Part shown: positions 16,394-25,384 of the stretch, piece after piece | Layout: the number at the start of each line of letters is the position of its first letter | Position numbering within the stretch: the first letter of the stretch is position 1 | Origin: Io17-Chloro-G2 sp963663135 | GTDB lineage: Bacteria > Chloroflexota > Dehalococcoidia > Lucifugimonadales > UBA3495 | DNA length: 64,000 nt | Direction: 5' to 3' | Assembly: GCA_963663135.2 (NCBI GenBank) | Contig: CAXXRM010000003.1 | Span: 365,480-429,479, forward strand | Made by a program: the position numbers and the translations under genes | The notes under the pieces: generated by a model | What the model was told of the DNA's origin: nothing | What the model saw: the letters and a program-made list of their open reading frames with translations, nothing else | Database searches by the model: none

Positions 16394-16969
16394 TCACTCC
16401 CCGGTATCGCTCTCGGGGGCCAGCTCCAACAGGCGCATACCCCGGTCCACCTGCTGCCCAGGATGGACCGCCACCCGCCGCACGACGCCGCTGCGGGAGG
16501 CCGTGATCACCAACTCCATTTTCATAGACTCGATTACCACGACAGTCTGGTTTCGCTCCACCCGGTCGCCCTCACCGACCAGTACCTCCAACACAACGCC
16601 GGGCATGGGAGAGAGGACATCTCCGGGTGCTTCGGTGGCGGGAGAGTTGCCCCGCCGCCGGGCCTCCGCCCGCTGGAACACGAACAGGTCGCCATCCAGC
16701 CACAGGTGCAACTCCGGGCCGACCCAGGCCCAGGCGAAGGGGTGAGTATGGCCCGATTCGGTGCGGCATAACCCTTCCCCGGTCTCCCGGGACTCAATGC
16801 CGAGTGTAGTGGCGGGTTCGAAACCCGCCGGTGCCTCGCCTTCCAGGTCGAAAGTGAAACGGCTTTCCCGATCTTCTGCCCGATCCTCCACCCGACCTTC
16901 CATCCGGTAGCGATAGACTTCTCCCGTCTCCGGGTAAATCTCCCGCATCCCGCCCTGGTTCTGGGTCAC
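16394..16969 (-). CDS. Biotin carboxyl carrier subunit of an acyl-CoA carboxylase
   Basis: A 191-residue protein with a C-terminal biotinyl domain: MPGVVLEVLVGEGDRV and the biotinylation motif ESMKMEL with Lys150. The first 110 residues (ELHLWLDGDLFVFQRAEAR and before) resemble the beta-barrel BT region that in methylcrotonyl-CoA carboxylase alpha chains links carboxylase and carrier. It starts with GTG overlapping the stop of the upstream biotin carboxylase gene as GTGA, so the two are translationally coupled. It should carry carboxybiotin between the carboxylase at 16966-18474 and the carboxyltransferase at 18561-20168. Confidence 0.88.
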   Translation of the reverse strand: MTQNQGGMREIYPETGEVYRYRMEGRVEDRAEDRESRFTFDLEGEAPAGFEPATTLGIESRETGEGLCRTESGHTHPFAWAWVGPELHLWLDGDLFVFQRAEARRRGNSPATEAPGDVLSPMPGVVLEVLVGEGDRVERNQTVVVIESMKMELVITASRSGVVRRVAVHPGQQVDRGMRLLELAPESDTGE

Positions 16970-18474
16970 GGCAGCCTTTGCCCCCCGGCGGACTGCCAGG
17001 GGTTGGCGCTAACCCGGATATCTCCCCCCACCGCCGGGGACGCCGGGCCAACCGGCTGATGCGACGCCCATGCCGCCAGCGCCCGGGCCATCATGCGGGA
17101 TTCGCCGGGCATGGCCGGGCTGGTAACCGCCGGGTTCCACTCCAAAAAGCCGGTATCGTATTCCCCCTTCTGAAACTGGGGATGCCCCACCACCGCCCGC
17201 AGCAGGGGAATGTTGGTCACCACGCCCAGGACCAGGAACTGGGACAGGGCCACCTCCATCCGGCGCAGGCTGAGGTCGCGCCGCGGCGCCCAGGCTATCA
17301 GCTTCGCCAGCATGGGGTCGTAGTAGACGGACACCTCCTGGCCCTGGAACACACCGCTGTCCAGCCGCAGCCCTGGGCCGCTGGGAGGCCGCCAGCGCAG
17401 CAGCGTGCCGGTTGACGGAACAAAGTTGCGGTAAGGGTCCTCGGCGTAGATGCGGCACTCTACCGCGTGGCCCCGGGGCTGGATGTCCTCCTGTTGCAGC
17501 GTCAGCGGTTCCCCGCCGGCGATGCGGACCTGCCACTCCACCATGTCCAGCCCCAGCACGGCCTCAGTGACCGGGTGCTCGACCTGGAGCCTGGCATTCA
17601 TTTCGAGGAAGTAGAACTCGCCGTTCTGGGGGTCCAGCAGGAACTCCACTGTCCCGGCGTTGACGTAGCCGGCCCGGCGAGCCACCGCGATGGCGGCGTC
17701 GCCCAGGCGCCGGCGTAATTCCGGCGTCAGGGCCGGGGAGGGAGTCTCTTCAATTATCTTCTGGTGGCGGCGCTGTATGCTGCATTCCCGCTCGCCGAGG
17801 TGGATGGTATGTCCGGACCCGTCGGCCAGCACCTGTACCTCCACGTGGCGGGGGCTGGCGATGTAACGCTCCAGGAACACCCTGCCGTCGCCGAAGGCAG
17901 CCTGGGCCTCCCGGCTGGCCATCTCCATATCCCCGTCCAACTCGCGCCGCCGGTTGACCAGGCGCATGCCCCGGCCACCGCCTCCGGCGGCAGCCTTGAC
18001 CAGCAAGGGGAACCCCCACTGCTCCACGAACTCTTCTGCCGCAGCGTCCCCCGGCAGGCACACGGGAGAACCGGGGACCACCGGGATCCCGGCGCTCAGG
18101 GCTATTTCCTTGGAACGCAGCTTGTCTCCCAGGGTCTCCATGCTTTCCGGAGTTGGCCCGATGAAGGTTATCTGCGCTTCCCGGCAGGCCCGGGCGAACT
18201 CCGGATTCTCCGACAGAAAACCGTAGCCGGGGTGTATCGCACCGGCCCCGCAGTCCCGGGCGGCTTGCAGCATTTTGGGGATGCTCAGGTAGGTCTCTTC
18301 GGCGGTCTTACCCGGCAGGGCCACGGACTGCTCCGCCGTGTTGACGTGGGGGGCGCCGGCGTCCGGGTCGGAATAGACAGCGACGGGGGAAATCCCCATC
18401 GCGCGGAGGGTCTGGTTGATCCGGACCGCTATTTCGCCTCGATTGGCTACCAGAACTCTGGAGAACATCGTCAT
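16966..18474 (-). CDS. Biotin carboxylase subunit (acyl-CoA / methylcrotonyl-CoA carboxylase type)
   Basis: A 502-residue ATP-dependent biotin carboxylase. It has VLVANRGEIAVRI at the start, GYGFLSENPEFA, the glycine-rich ATP loop KAAAGGGGRGMRLV, QRRHQKIIEETPSPAL and the Mg/biotin site FLEMNARLQVEHPVTE, all typical of this family. Length equals the carboxylase part of fused alpha chains that usually continue into a BT and carrier domain; here these are a separate gene with a 4-base overlap. The Met at 18474 is chosen because the conserved domain begins two residues later; ATG at 18468 is equally possible. Confidence 0.9.
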   Translation of the reverse strand: MTMFSRVLVANRGEIAVRINQTLRAMGISPVAVYSDPDAGAPHVNTAEQSVALPGKTAEETYLSIPKMLQAARDCGAGAIHPGYGFLSENPEFARACREAQITFIGPTPESMETLGDKLRSKEIALSAGIPVVPGSPVCLPGDAAAEEFVEQWGFPLLVKAAAGGGGRGMRLVNRRRELDGDMEMASREAQAAFGDGRVFLERYIASPRHVEVQVLADGSGHTIHLGERECSIQRRHQKIIEETPSPALTPELRRRLGDAAIAVARRAGYVNAGTVEFLLDPQNGEFYFLEMNARLQVEHPVTEAVLGLDMVEWQVRIAGGEPLTLQQEDIQPRGHAVECRIYAEDPYRNFVPSTGTLLRWRPPSGPGLRLDSGVFQGQEVSVYYDPMLAKLIAWAPRRDLSLRRMEVALSQFLVLGVVTNIPLLRAVVGHPQFQKGEYDTGFLEWNPAVTSPAMPGESRMMARALAAWASHQPVGPASPAVGGDIRVSANPWQSAGGQRLP

Positions 18475-18560
18475 ACATCCGGCGTGGGCATCCGGCATAG
18501 GCATCCGGCGCGGGACCTTGTGGTTGAGGCAGCCTCGTGATTGATGCAGGACGCTGGGAT

Positions 18561-20168
18561 TCACATTCGGAAGACGCCCCGCTTCTGCTCCGGGAAGGGG
18601 GCGTTGATGGAAGCGGCGATTCCCAGGCCTACCACGGTCCGCGTGTCCACCGGGTCAATGATGCCGTCGTCCCACAGGCGGGCGGTACTGTAGTAGGGAT
18701 CGCTCTCCGCTTCGTACTTTTCCAGGATGGGCTGTTGCAGGGCGTCCCGTTCCTCCTGCTCCATGGTCCGGCCCTGCCGCTCCAGTTGTTGCAGCCTTAT
18801 AGTGAGCAGGACCTCTGCCGCCTGTTGCCCGCCCATAACCGAAATGCGGGCGTTGGGCCACGTCCAAAGGAATCGGGGCTGGTAGGCCCGCCCGCACATG
18901 CCGTAGTTTCCCGCCCCGAAGGAACTGCCGATGACTACCGTGAACTTGGGGACGGCGGCGTTGGACACGGCCATGACCATCTTGGCCCCATCCTTGGCAA
19001 TACCCCCGGCCTCGTACTGGCGGCCCACCATGAAGCCGGTAATGTTCTGCAGAAACAACAGCGGAATTCCCCGCTGGCTGCACAACTCGATGAAGTGAGT
19101 CCCCTTCAGCGCGCTCTCGGAAAAGAGGACTCCGTTGTTGGCGACCACTCCCACCGGATACCCCCAGATGCGCGAGAAGCCGCAGACCAAGGTTTCCCCG
19201 TACGCGGACTTGAATTCGTGGAAGCGGCTCCCGTCCACGATGCGGGCAATGACCTCGCGGACATCGTACTGGCGCCGGTTGTCCGGGGACACTATGCCGT
19301 AAAGCTCCCCGGGCTCGTGGGCCGGCGGCTCCGGGCTGGAGACCAGGAATGGGGGGGCGCGCCTCCGCACGAAGTTCTCAACGATGTCCCGGGTGATCGC
19401 CAGGGCATCCTCATCATCGGCGGCCTGATGGTCGGCCACCCCGGAGATCCGGGTATGCACCTCGGAGCCGCCCAGGGTCTCCGGGTCCACCTCCTCCCCG
19501 GTGGCCGCCCGCACCAGCGGCGGCCCGCCGAGAAAGATGGTGCCCTGATGCCGCACCATCACGACCTCGTCGCTCATGGCCGGAATGTACGCGCCCCCGG
19601 CGGTGCACGACCCCATGACCACCGCCACCTGGGGAATGCCGAGGGCCGACATCTGGGCCTGGTTGTAGAAGATTCGGCCGAAATGGTCCCGGTCGGGGAA
19701 TACCTCCGCCTGCAACGGCAGAAAGGCTCCGCCGGAATCCACCAGGTAAATGCAGGGCAGGTGGTTTTCCAGGGCAATTTCCTGGGCGCGCAGGTGCTTC
19801 TTGACGGTAATCGGATAGTAGGCGCCGCCCTTGACGGTGGCATCATTGGCGAGGACCACGACCTCTTTCCCCTGGACCACGCCGACGCCGGTCACGATCC
19901 CGGCGGACGCTTCCTCCCCGTCGTACATATCCCATGCCGCCAGGGGACTCAACTCAAGGAAGGGGGTGTTGGCGTCGACCAGCCCTTCGATCCTCTCCCG
20001 GGCCAACAACTTGCCGCGGCTGCGGTGCAACTCCACCGCCCGCTCCCCGCCGCCGCCCCGCACCCCGGCCAACCGCTCTTTCAGGTCCCGCACCAGGGCC
20101 TCCATGCGGGCCTGGTTGTCCTGAAAATGCGGGTCGGCGGCTCGCAGGTTGGAGCCGATTACTTCCAT
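18561..20168 (-). CDS. Acyl-CoA carboxylase carboxyltransferase, methylcrotonyl-CoA carboxylase beta type
   Basis: A 535-residue carboxyltransferase. The segments YLVDSGGAFLPLQAEVFPDRDHFGRIFYN, GSCTAGGAYIPAMSDE, GTIFLGGPPLVRAATGEEV and LGGSEVHTRISGVADH are those of 3-methylcrotonyl-CoA carboxylase beta rather than propionyl-CoA carboxylase. The C-terminal half has the second crotonase domain with GNYGMCGRAYQPRFLWTWPNARISVMGG. It is the first gene of a three-gene minus-strand operon with biotin carboxylase and carrier subunits. The complex would carboxylate methylcrotonyl-CoA in leucine or isoprenoid breakdown; geranyl-CoA is an alternative substrate. Confidence 0.9.
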   Translation of the reverse strand: MEVIGSNLRAADPHFQDNQARMEALVRDLKERLAGVRGGGGERAVELHRSRGKLLARERIEGLVDANTPFLELSPLAAWDMYDGEEASAGIVTGVGVVQGKEVVVLANDATVKGGAYYPITVKKHLRAQEIALENHLPCIYLVDSGGAFLPLQAEVFPDRDHFGRIFYNQAQMSALGIPQVAVVMGSCTAGGAYIPAMSDEVVMVRHQGTIFLGGPPLVRAATGEEVDPETLGGSEVHTRISGVADHQAADDEDALAITRDIVENFVRRRAPPFLVSSPEPPAHEPGELYGIVSPDNRRQYDVREVIARIVDGSRFHEFKSAYGETLVCGFSRIWGYPVGVVANNGVLFSESALKGTHFIELCSQRGIPLLFLQNITGFMVGRQYEAGGIAKDGAKMVMAVSNAAVPKFTVVIGSSFGAGNYGMCGRAYQPRFLWTWPNARISVMGGQQAAEVLLTIRLQQLERQGRTMEQEERDALQQPILEKYEAESDPYYSTARLWDDGIIDPVDTRTVVGLGIAASINAPFPEQKRGVFRM

Positions 20169-20330
20169 GCTATCCCCGGTGCAGCGTCCTGCAGACTGGC
20201 TCGGCCAGCCGCAGCCCCTATTATATCCGTCCCCAGGAACCGTGTCAGAAACCGCCGAGCCAGAAACCGCTGGCCCTACTCTTCAGGGCAGTGGTGTCTT
20301 ATTGGAGCGGCGGGCCGAACGGGTTTTCAC

Positions 20331-21704
20331 TCAGGACTCCCCGGCCAGGAGACGGTGCAGCCGGATCAAGCCCTGTTGACGGCGGGCCGAGTTGGCCACC
20401 GACCGCCAGGCGGGCGGCAGCAACAAACGCGCCATCTCTTTGGTCACGTCGTTGTCCTGGAGCTTGCCGTAGGCCCGGTAGAGTTCCCAGTAACGCCCCT
20501 CGTGAAGCGACTCCGGGGCGACGGCTCCACCGAGCCGGTCCACAACCTGCGGCTGCGCGGCCTGCTGGTCCGTGGTCTTCAGGTCCGCGGCCTGAAGAAA
20601 GGGCAGCACGACGTTGACCGCCAGGTCTCGGGCCCGGTCCTGGCCGATGAGGGCCCCTCCGGACCCGGTCTCGGCCGGCTTCATCAGCGCCTTGGTCAGC
20701 TTCCGATGGTCACTGGCGTCGCAAATTGCCTGCAACCCCGCGGTCAACCCGACCTTACGGAACTGCTGCACCAACCCGGCAGCCCCCGCCGTGCGGCGGA
20801 GTGGGTGGTTGGCCGGCCTCAGCCCGGAGAGCCGCCAGTCGCCGGGCCCGAGGGACGGACCGATTCCCGAGGGCAGCCTTTCCCCAACAGCGGGGTTTGC
20901 GGGCTTGCGATTCAGGCCGGAAGCCTGCGACATCCAGCCGCGCACAGCCGAAAACACCTGTTCTTCATTCATGCCGGAGGTCAGTTCGACCAGCCGCCGC
21001 CAGGGCGTCCGGTGCGCCAGGCCCAGGAACCCCTGCCGGTTGGCCTTGTAGCCCAACCCCTCCATGAGGCCTTCGTACAGGACCTGGTCGCCGGAATCCC
21101 CGGACCGGCAGGTCTCTTCCAGCAGCACCGCGAATTCCCGGACCCTGGCCTGGAAACGCCGGTCGCCGGCCCGGTCGAGCAACTCGCCGGCCTCGGCCTT
21201 CGTCGCCGGACAAGGATAACCCAGGGGTTTCAGCAGGCTCCAAAGATTGCCGGAAACACCGGCATGGCCGTCTTCGCCTGCATCGGGCTCCTGATCGGGG
21301 TGGTCTGCCTCGTCCAAAAGGGAGGCCAGGGACACGACGGGCGCATTGCCGCCGCTGTGCAACCCGGTGGAACCGGACTCCACTTCCAGGGCGGCGTGCA
21401 GCACCACACCGTTGTAGTTGGGGTCCTGGGTGTGACCGTGGCTGCTCCAGTCCCGCTGGCGCACGTGCAACTCCACGTCGCCTCGGACCAAACCCTGGCC
21501 TTCCATTTCCAGGATGGCATCCTTGAAGTCGGGGCCGGGGCCGCCCTCCCGCCCCGGGTAGACCACCCGGACCAGGAGCCCGGCAGCCGTGCGGAACCCC
21601 TCCTGGCGCGCCGCCCGTTGCCGCCAAAGGCGCGCCAGCAGCTTCTCCGGGATTGCTCCCCGGTCATGCCTTGAATATTTGGGAGGTCTTTCCGCGATCA
21701 ACAA
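20331..21704 (-). CDS. DUF2851 family protein
   Basis: A 457-residue protein recognised as DUF2851 from its N-terminal pattern: EKLLARLWRQ, then VVYPGREGGPGPDFKDAILEMEG, GDVELHVRQRDWSSHGH and DPNYNGVVLHAALEV. The rest is helical, with an EVFSAVRGWMSQASG region and a C-terminal QQGLIRLHRLL. The family has no established function. It is 162 bases upstream of the carboxylase operon on the same strand, but nothing indicates a functional link. The ATG at 21704 begins about 20 residues before the conserved part; an alternative start near 21660 is possible. Confidence 0.8.
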   Translation of the reverse strand: MLIAERPPKYSRHDRGAIPEKLLARLWRQRAARQEGFRTAAGLLVRVVYPGREGGPGPDFKDAILEMEGQGLVRGDVELHVRQRDWSSHGHTQDPNYNGVVLHAALEVESGSTGLHSGGNAPVVSLASLLDEADHPDQEPDAGEDGHAGVSGNLWSLLKPLGYPCPATKAEAGELLDRAGDRRFQARVREFAVLLEETCRSGDSGDQVLYEGLMEGLGYKANRQGFLGLAHRTPWRRLVELTSGMNEEQVFSAVRGWMSQASGLNRKPANPAVGERLPSGIGPSLGPGDWRLSGLRPANHPLRRTAGAAGLVQQFRKVGLTAGLQAICDASDHRKLTKALMKPAETGSGGALIGQDRARDLAVNVVLPFLQAADLKTTDQQAAQPQVVDRLGGAVAPESLHEGRYWELYRAYGKLQDNDVTKEMARLLLPPAWRSVANSARRQQGLIRLHRLLAGES

Positions 21705-21807
21705 GGCCAGTGTCCCGCTCCGCGCTTAGCTTTGGGCAACATATCACACTTGCCCAACCGGGGACAGCGAGCCCTCAAAAGGTCGGAGGTTTCCCGCGTT
21801 CGCTAAT

Positions 21808-21962
21808 TCCTCCCGTCGCGACGGGAATCGGGGAAATCCTTATGACCCACCAGGATTACCCGTGGCGACGGCCGCCTGGCCCGAACCGTTCCCGCATTCC
21901 GGCACGTGGTTGGATGGCAAAAGGAGCTCTGGATTCCCGTTGCGACGGGAAAGACGGGGGTA
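21808..21962. repeat. Dispersed inverted-end repeat, copy D (diverged)
   Basis: The gap 21705-22221 contains CCCGTCGCGACGGGAATC on the left and AGCTCTGGATTCCCGTTGCG to CGGGAAAGACGGGGG on the right, with a TGGTTGGATGGCAAAAG interior matching other copies. The remaining 260 bases up to the amine oxidase show no gene. Confidence 0.6.
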
Positions 21963-22221
21963 GGAGTTGGGGCGGGCCGGGCTCCCGTTTAGCGCTCCGT
22001 GGGATGGGGAATGTTGGTGCGCTGCGACCTGAAGGCATACAATTGCCCACGCTCACTCCGAATACCAACTGCGCTCCTCTGGCGCTGCTGCCGATAGCTG
22101 CCGGCGTTTTCGAATAGTTCCCCGGATTCACCCACCCGACCGTTGGACCGTAAGCTGAGAGCATCGGGAAGCAGCAGTGGAAGACCCGGCCAAGCGATAG
22201 GAGAGCTTTCAGGAGGCTTTT

Positions 22222-24180
22222 ATGGCAATTCCCGTGGAGAAACAACCGGACGCAGCTACTTTTTCTTCCGTCTCCCATCCCCTTGACCCGCTGACGGCTG
22301 ACGAAATAGTCGAGGCGGCCTCCATTCTGAAGGCCCAGCGCCAATTGGGAAGCCGGGTGCGGTTCGAGACCATCGTGCTCCAGGAACCGCCGAAGGAAAC
22401 CGTTCTTAACTTTCAGCCCGGCGATCCTATAGAGCGAAACGCCTTCCTGGTCATTCTGGACAATGACGCCGCGGCTACCTACGAGGCGGTGGTGTCCCTC
22501 AATGAAGGGCGGGTGACCTCATGGCGGCACGTGCCCGGGGTGCAACCCAGGGTGATGTTGGACGAGTTTTCCGAGTGCGAGGCAGCTGTAAAAGCCAACC
22601 CGGATTTTCTGGCGGCAATCAAGAAACGCGGCATCACCGACCCCGACCTGGTGATGGTCGACCCCTGGTCGGCGGGCAACTACGGGTTTGAAGACGAGGA
22701 AGGCCGGCGACTGGTGCTGGCCCGCAATTTCCTGCGGTCAAGCCCGACCGACAACGGCTACGCCCGGCCAATTGAAGGGGTAACCGCGGTGGTCGACCTC
22801 AACAGCATGGAAGTGATGCGGGTGGACGATTACGGCGTGGTCCCGCTGCCGCCCAACCCCGGCAACTACGGTTCCGAGTTTATCGGCGAGTTCGGAGGCG
22901 AGTTCCGCCAGGACCTGAAGCCGCTGGACATCGTGCAACCCGAGGGCGCCAGCTTCCAGGTCGACGGACAGAGCGTTGCCTGGCAAAAGTGGCGGCTGCG
23001 GATAGGGTTCACGCCCCGAGAGGGGCTGGTAATCCACACCGCCGGCTACGAGGACCAGGGACGCATCAGGCCGGTGCTGTACCGGGCGGCGCTGTCGGAC
23101 ATGGTGGTGCCCTACGGCGATCCAGGCAAGGACCATTACCGGAAGAACGCTTTCGACGCCGGGGAGTACGGCATCGGCTCCCTCACCAACTCCCTGATGC
23201 TCGGCTGCGACTGCCTGGGGGAGATCCACTACTTCGACGCGGTGATGAACGACAGCCGGGGCGGGGCGTTCACGATACCCAACGCCGTGTGCCTGCACGA
23301 AGAGGACTACGGAATCCTGTGGAAGCACGTGGACTGGCGCACCGGCATGACCGAGGTGCGCCGCTCCCGGCGCCTGGTGGTTTCCAGCATCGCCACCGTG
23401 GGCAACTACGAGTACGGTTTCTTCTGGTACTTCTACCAGGACGGGACAATCCAACTGGAGATAAAGCTGACCGGCATATTGAACACGGCCGGAATCCCCG
23501 AGGGCGAGACGCCCAAGTACGGGACGGTGGTGGCCCCCCAACTGAACGCCCACATTCACCAGCACTTTTTCAACTTCCGGCTGGACCTGAGCGTGGACGG
23601 CGAGGACAACACGGTCCACGAGGTGAATACCGTGGCCGAGCCCCCGGGGCCAGCCAATCCCCACGGCAACGCCTTCTACGCCGAGTCGACGCCGCTCAAG
23701 ACGGAACTGGCCGCCCAGAGGGTGGTCGACCCCATGAGCGGGCGCTACTGGGTGGTCTCCAACCCGTCGGTCACGAACGCCCTGGGGCGGCCGGTAGGCT
23801 ACAAGCTGATGCCGGGGGAAAACATCCTGCCCTTTGCCCACCCCAGCGCCAGCATTATGAAGCGGGCCGGGTTCATGACCAAGCACCTGTGGGTCACGCC
23901 CTACGACCCCGGCGAGCTGACGGCCACCGGGCCCTACCCCAACCAGCACTCCGGCGGGGCCGGCCTGCCCGACTACACCAGGAACGACCGCAACGTGGAG
24001 AACACCGACCTGGTGCTCTGGTACACCCTGGGCTACCACCATGTCCCCCGCCCCGAAGACTGGCCCATCTCCCCGGTCGCCTACTGCGGTTTCATGCTGA
24101 AGCCGGTGGGCTTCTTCGACACCAACCCGGTCCTGGACGTGCCGCCAAGCGCCCATCACAACGGGGCGTGCCACGGGTGA
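22222..24180 (+). CDS. Copper-containing primary-amine oxidase
   Basis: A 652-residue copper/topaquinone amine oxidase that converts primary amines to aldehydes with release of ammonia and hydrogen peroxide. The cofactor precursor is Tyr396 in TVGNYEY; the catalytic base is Asp312 in AFDAGEYGIG, 84 residues earlier, the same spacing as in the Arthrobacter enzyme. Copper ligands are His444 and His446 in HIHQHFF and a late His in GYHHVPRPEDWP. The segment LGCDCLGEIHYFD is also diagnostic. No signal peptide is visible, so it is cytosolic as in Arthrobacter. CAGGAGGC lies upstream of the ATG. It would supply nitrogen or carbon from amines. Confidence 0.95.
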   Translation: MAIPVEKQPDAATFSSVSHPLDPLTADEIVEAASILKAQRQLGSRVRFETIVLQEPPKETVLNFQPGDPIERNAFLVILDNDAAATYEAVVSLNEGRVTSWRHVPGVQPRVMLDEFSECEAAVKANPDFLAAIKKRGITDPDLVMVDPWSAGNYGFEDEEGRRLVLARNFLRSSPTDNGYARPIEGVTAVVDLNSMEVMRVDDYGVVPLPPNPGNYGSEFIGEFGGEFRQDLKPLDIVQPEGASFQVDGQSVAWQKWRLRIGFTPREGLVIHTAGYEDQGRIRPVLYRAALSDMVVPYGDPGKDHYRKNAFDAGEYGIGSLTNSLMLGCDCLGEIHYFDAVMNDSRGGAFTIPNAVCLHEEDYGILWKHVDWRTGMTEVRRSRRLVVSSIATVGNYEYGFFWYFYQDGTIQLEIKLTGILNTAGIPEGETPKYGTVVAPQLNAHIHQHFFNFRLDLSVDGEDNTVHEVNTVAEPPGPANPHGNAFYAESTPLKTELAAQRVVDPMSGRYWVVSNPSVTNALGRPVGYKLMPGENILPFAHPSASIMKRAGFMTKHLWVTPYDPGELTATGPYPNQHSGGAGLPDYTRNDRNVENTDLVLWYTLGYHHVPRPEDWPISPVAYCGFMLKPVGFFDTNPVLDVPPSAHHNGACHG

Positions 24181-24232
24181 GGCGGGGCGGTACCATCGTG
24201 TTCTACAACCGCGGGACTCGCACAAGCCAATT

Positions 24233-24402
24233 GCATCAAAGCGTTGGAGCTGCGGTACTCGGCCGGCTTCTTCCCCGTCATTCCCACTGCGGCGAGAATG
24301 ACGGATAGCCTAACCAAGGCCACCCACGGGGATGAAAATGGCTTATTTTCAAAGTATTGACGGGAAGTAGGCCCGGCCGGATAAGAGGCGCTCAGGCATC
24401 AC
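24233..24402. repeat. Left flanking repeat of the five-gene operon (long-arm copy E)
   Basis: CATCAAAGCGTTG (24234-24246) leads into CCCGTCATTCCCACTGCGGC and GAGAATGACGG, then an arm containing GATGAAAATGGCTTATTTTC and GCATCAC at 24396-24402. The same order and orientation recurs at 30062-30376 on the other side of the operon. It occupies most of the gap 24181-24577. Confidence 0.75.
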
Positions 24403-24488
24403 TTTGGATGCATGATTGGCCCGTCCCGTCAGGATACGTTTCGCCTAGGCCGGGGGCCGGGGCCGCCGATTCGGAAACCGCCATTTGT

Positions 24489-24494
24489 TATAAT
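24489..24494 (+). promoter_or_regulatory. Candidate -10 box for the five-gene operon
   Basis: TTGTTATAATCCC contains a perfect TATAAT at 24489-24494, about 85 bases before the first gene. The -35 position (CCGATT at 24466-24471) is poor, so this is only a candidate. Confidence 0.4.
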
Positions 24495-24577
24495 CCCGGC
24501 GTTCCGCTGGCCGGCAGCAGGAAAATAACTAATTTTGACCCGATTTAGGTAGCATTCAGAAAAGGGATGGTAGGGGA

Positions 24578-25384
24578 GTGATGAGCACCTTCGAAGAGGG
24601 ATTCGCCGCAGCGGAGTATGCGGCGGATGCGGTACTTAAGACTTTGGGCGACGTTTCCAGGCTGACCAGGCAAATGCGAAAGGCCGCACAGGACGGCAAC
24701 ATCGCCGCCGTCAGGAGGACCAGTGAACGGCTACAGGACAGCCTTAACCTGATCCGACAGGAAGTTGTCAATGCAGCCGATGCTTGGCCATTCACTCCCG
24801 ATGGTGAACGGGAATACCTGCAAGGGCAGTACACCGAGGAACTCAAACAGATAGCCGAGAAGAAGGGCCTCCAAACATTCGAAAGAGACGGCAGGCTAAT
24901 AGCCCACCCTTCGGTGGTTCGAGTCATAGCCGGCGAAAAGGCAGTGGAAGTGAACCGGCGGCAATCATCGGCTATCCGCCCCAGCAAGGTCGTTGGTCTG
25001 CTGGAAGACCTGCAGAAGAAGCCTCCAAAATTCAACCCTCGGCAATTTCTAGAATCGTTATTTGGAGCTTACCTTGACCTCACCACCTCCGATACAGCAA
25101 ATAGACTGGAGTTGGGACAAGTGGGGCAGTCAGTTCGATTAGAGCGAATGTACAACCTGTTCACCGGTCTTCCGGGGGCCAAACGAGACTACAGCAGGTT
25201 GGACTTTGCCAGAGACTTGTACAATTTGAAAGCTACAGGCGTCACGGTGGTGCGATCTGGACCAAGGCTTTTCATCGCGGAGGCCGCGTCTGGCCAAAAT
25301 CCCCGAGGGACTTTCTCATTTATAGGGCCAGATGGAGCAACAGTTATCTATTCGGCAATTCAGTTTACCGGAGTGAGTTCATGA
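24578..25384 (+). CDS. Operon gene 1: unrecognised helical protein
   Basis: A 268-residue cytosolic protein that I do not recognise. Residues 1-70 are helical with coiled-coil character (AVLKTLGDVSRLTRQMRKAAQDGN). There follow FERDGRLIAHPSVVRVIAG, a PPKFNPRQFLESLFGAYLDL helix, and a C-terminal wing-like stretch LDFARDLYNLKATGVTVVRSGPRLFIAEA ending in beta strands. This could be a winged-helix or adaptor module. The start is GTG 24578 or the ATG just after it; AGGGGAG lies directly upstream. Its stop overlaps the next start by four bases (ATGA). Local composition is near 50 percent GC, below most of the window. Being first in an ATPase-helicase operon suggests a subunit or regulator role. Confidence 0.75.
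   Translation: MMSTFEEGFAAAEYAADAVLKTLGDVSRLTRQMRKAAQDGNIAAVRRTSERLQDSLNLIRQEVVNAADAWPFTPDGEREYLQGQYTEELKQIAEKKGLQTFERDGRLIAHPSVVRVIAGEKAVEVNRRQSSAIRPSKVVGLLEDLQKKPPKFNPRQFLESLFGAYLDLTTSDTANRLELGQVGQSVRLERMYNLFTGLPGAKRDYSRLDFARDLYNLKATGVTVVRSGPRLFIAEAASGQNPRGTFSFIGPDGATVIYSAIQFTGVSS

Noticed and set aside
18537..21674. A very long plus-strand open frame (1045 codons) opposite the carboxylase and DUF2851 genes
   Set aside because: It is antisense to clear genes with complete motifs; long antisense frames are common at this GC content, and its residues (Pro/Gly/His/Arg-rich) match no fold.
22738..24225. Minus-strand 495-codon frame opposite the amine oxidase
   Set aside because: Shadow of a well-supported enzyme; low-complexity His/Val/Gly-rich composition.
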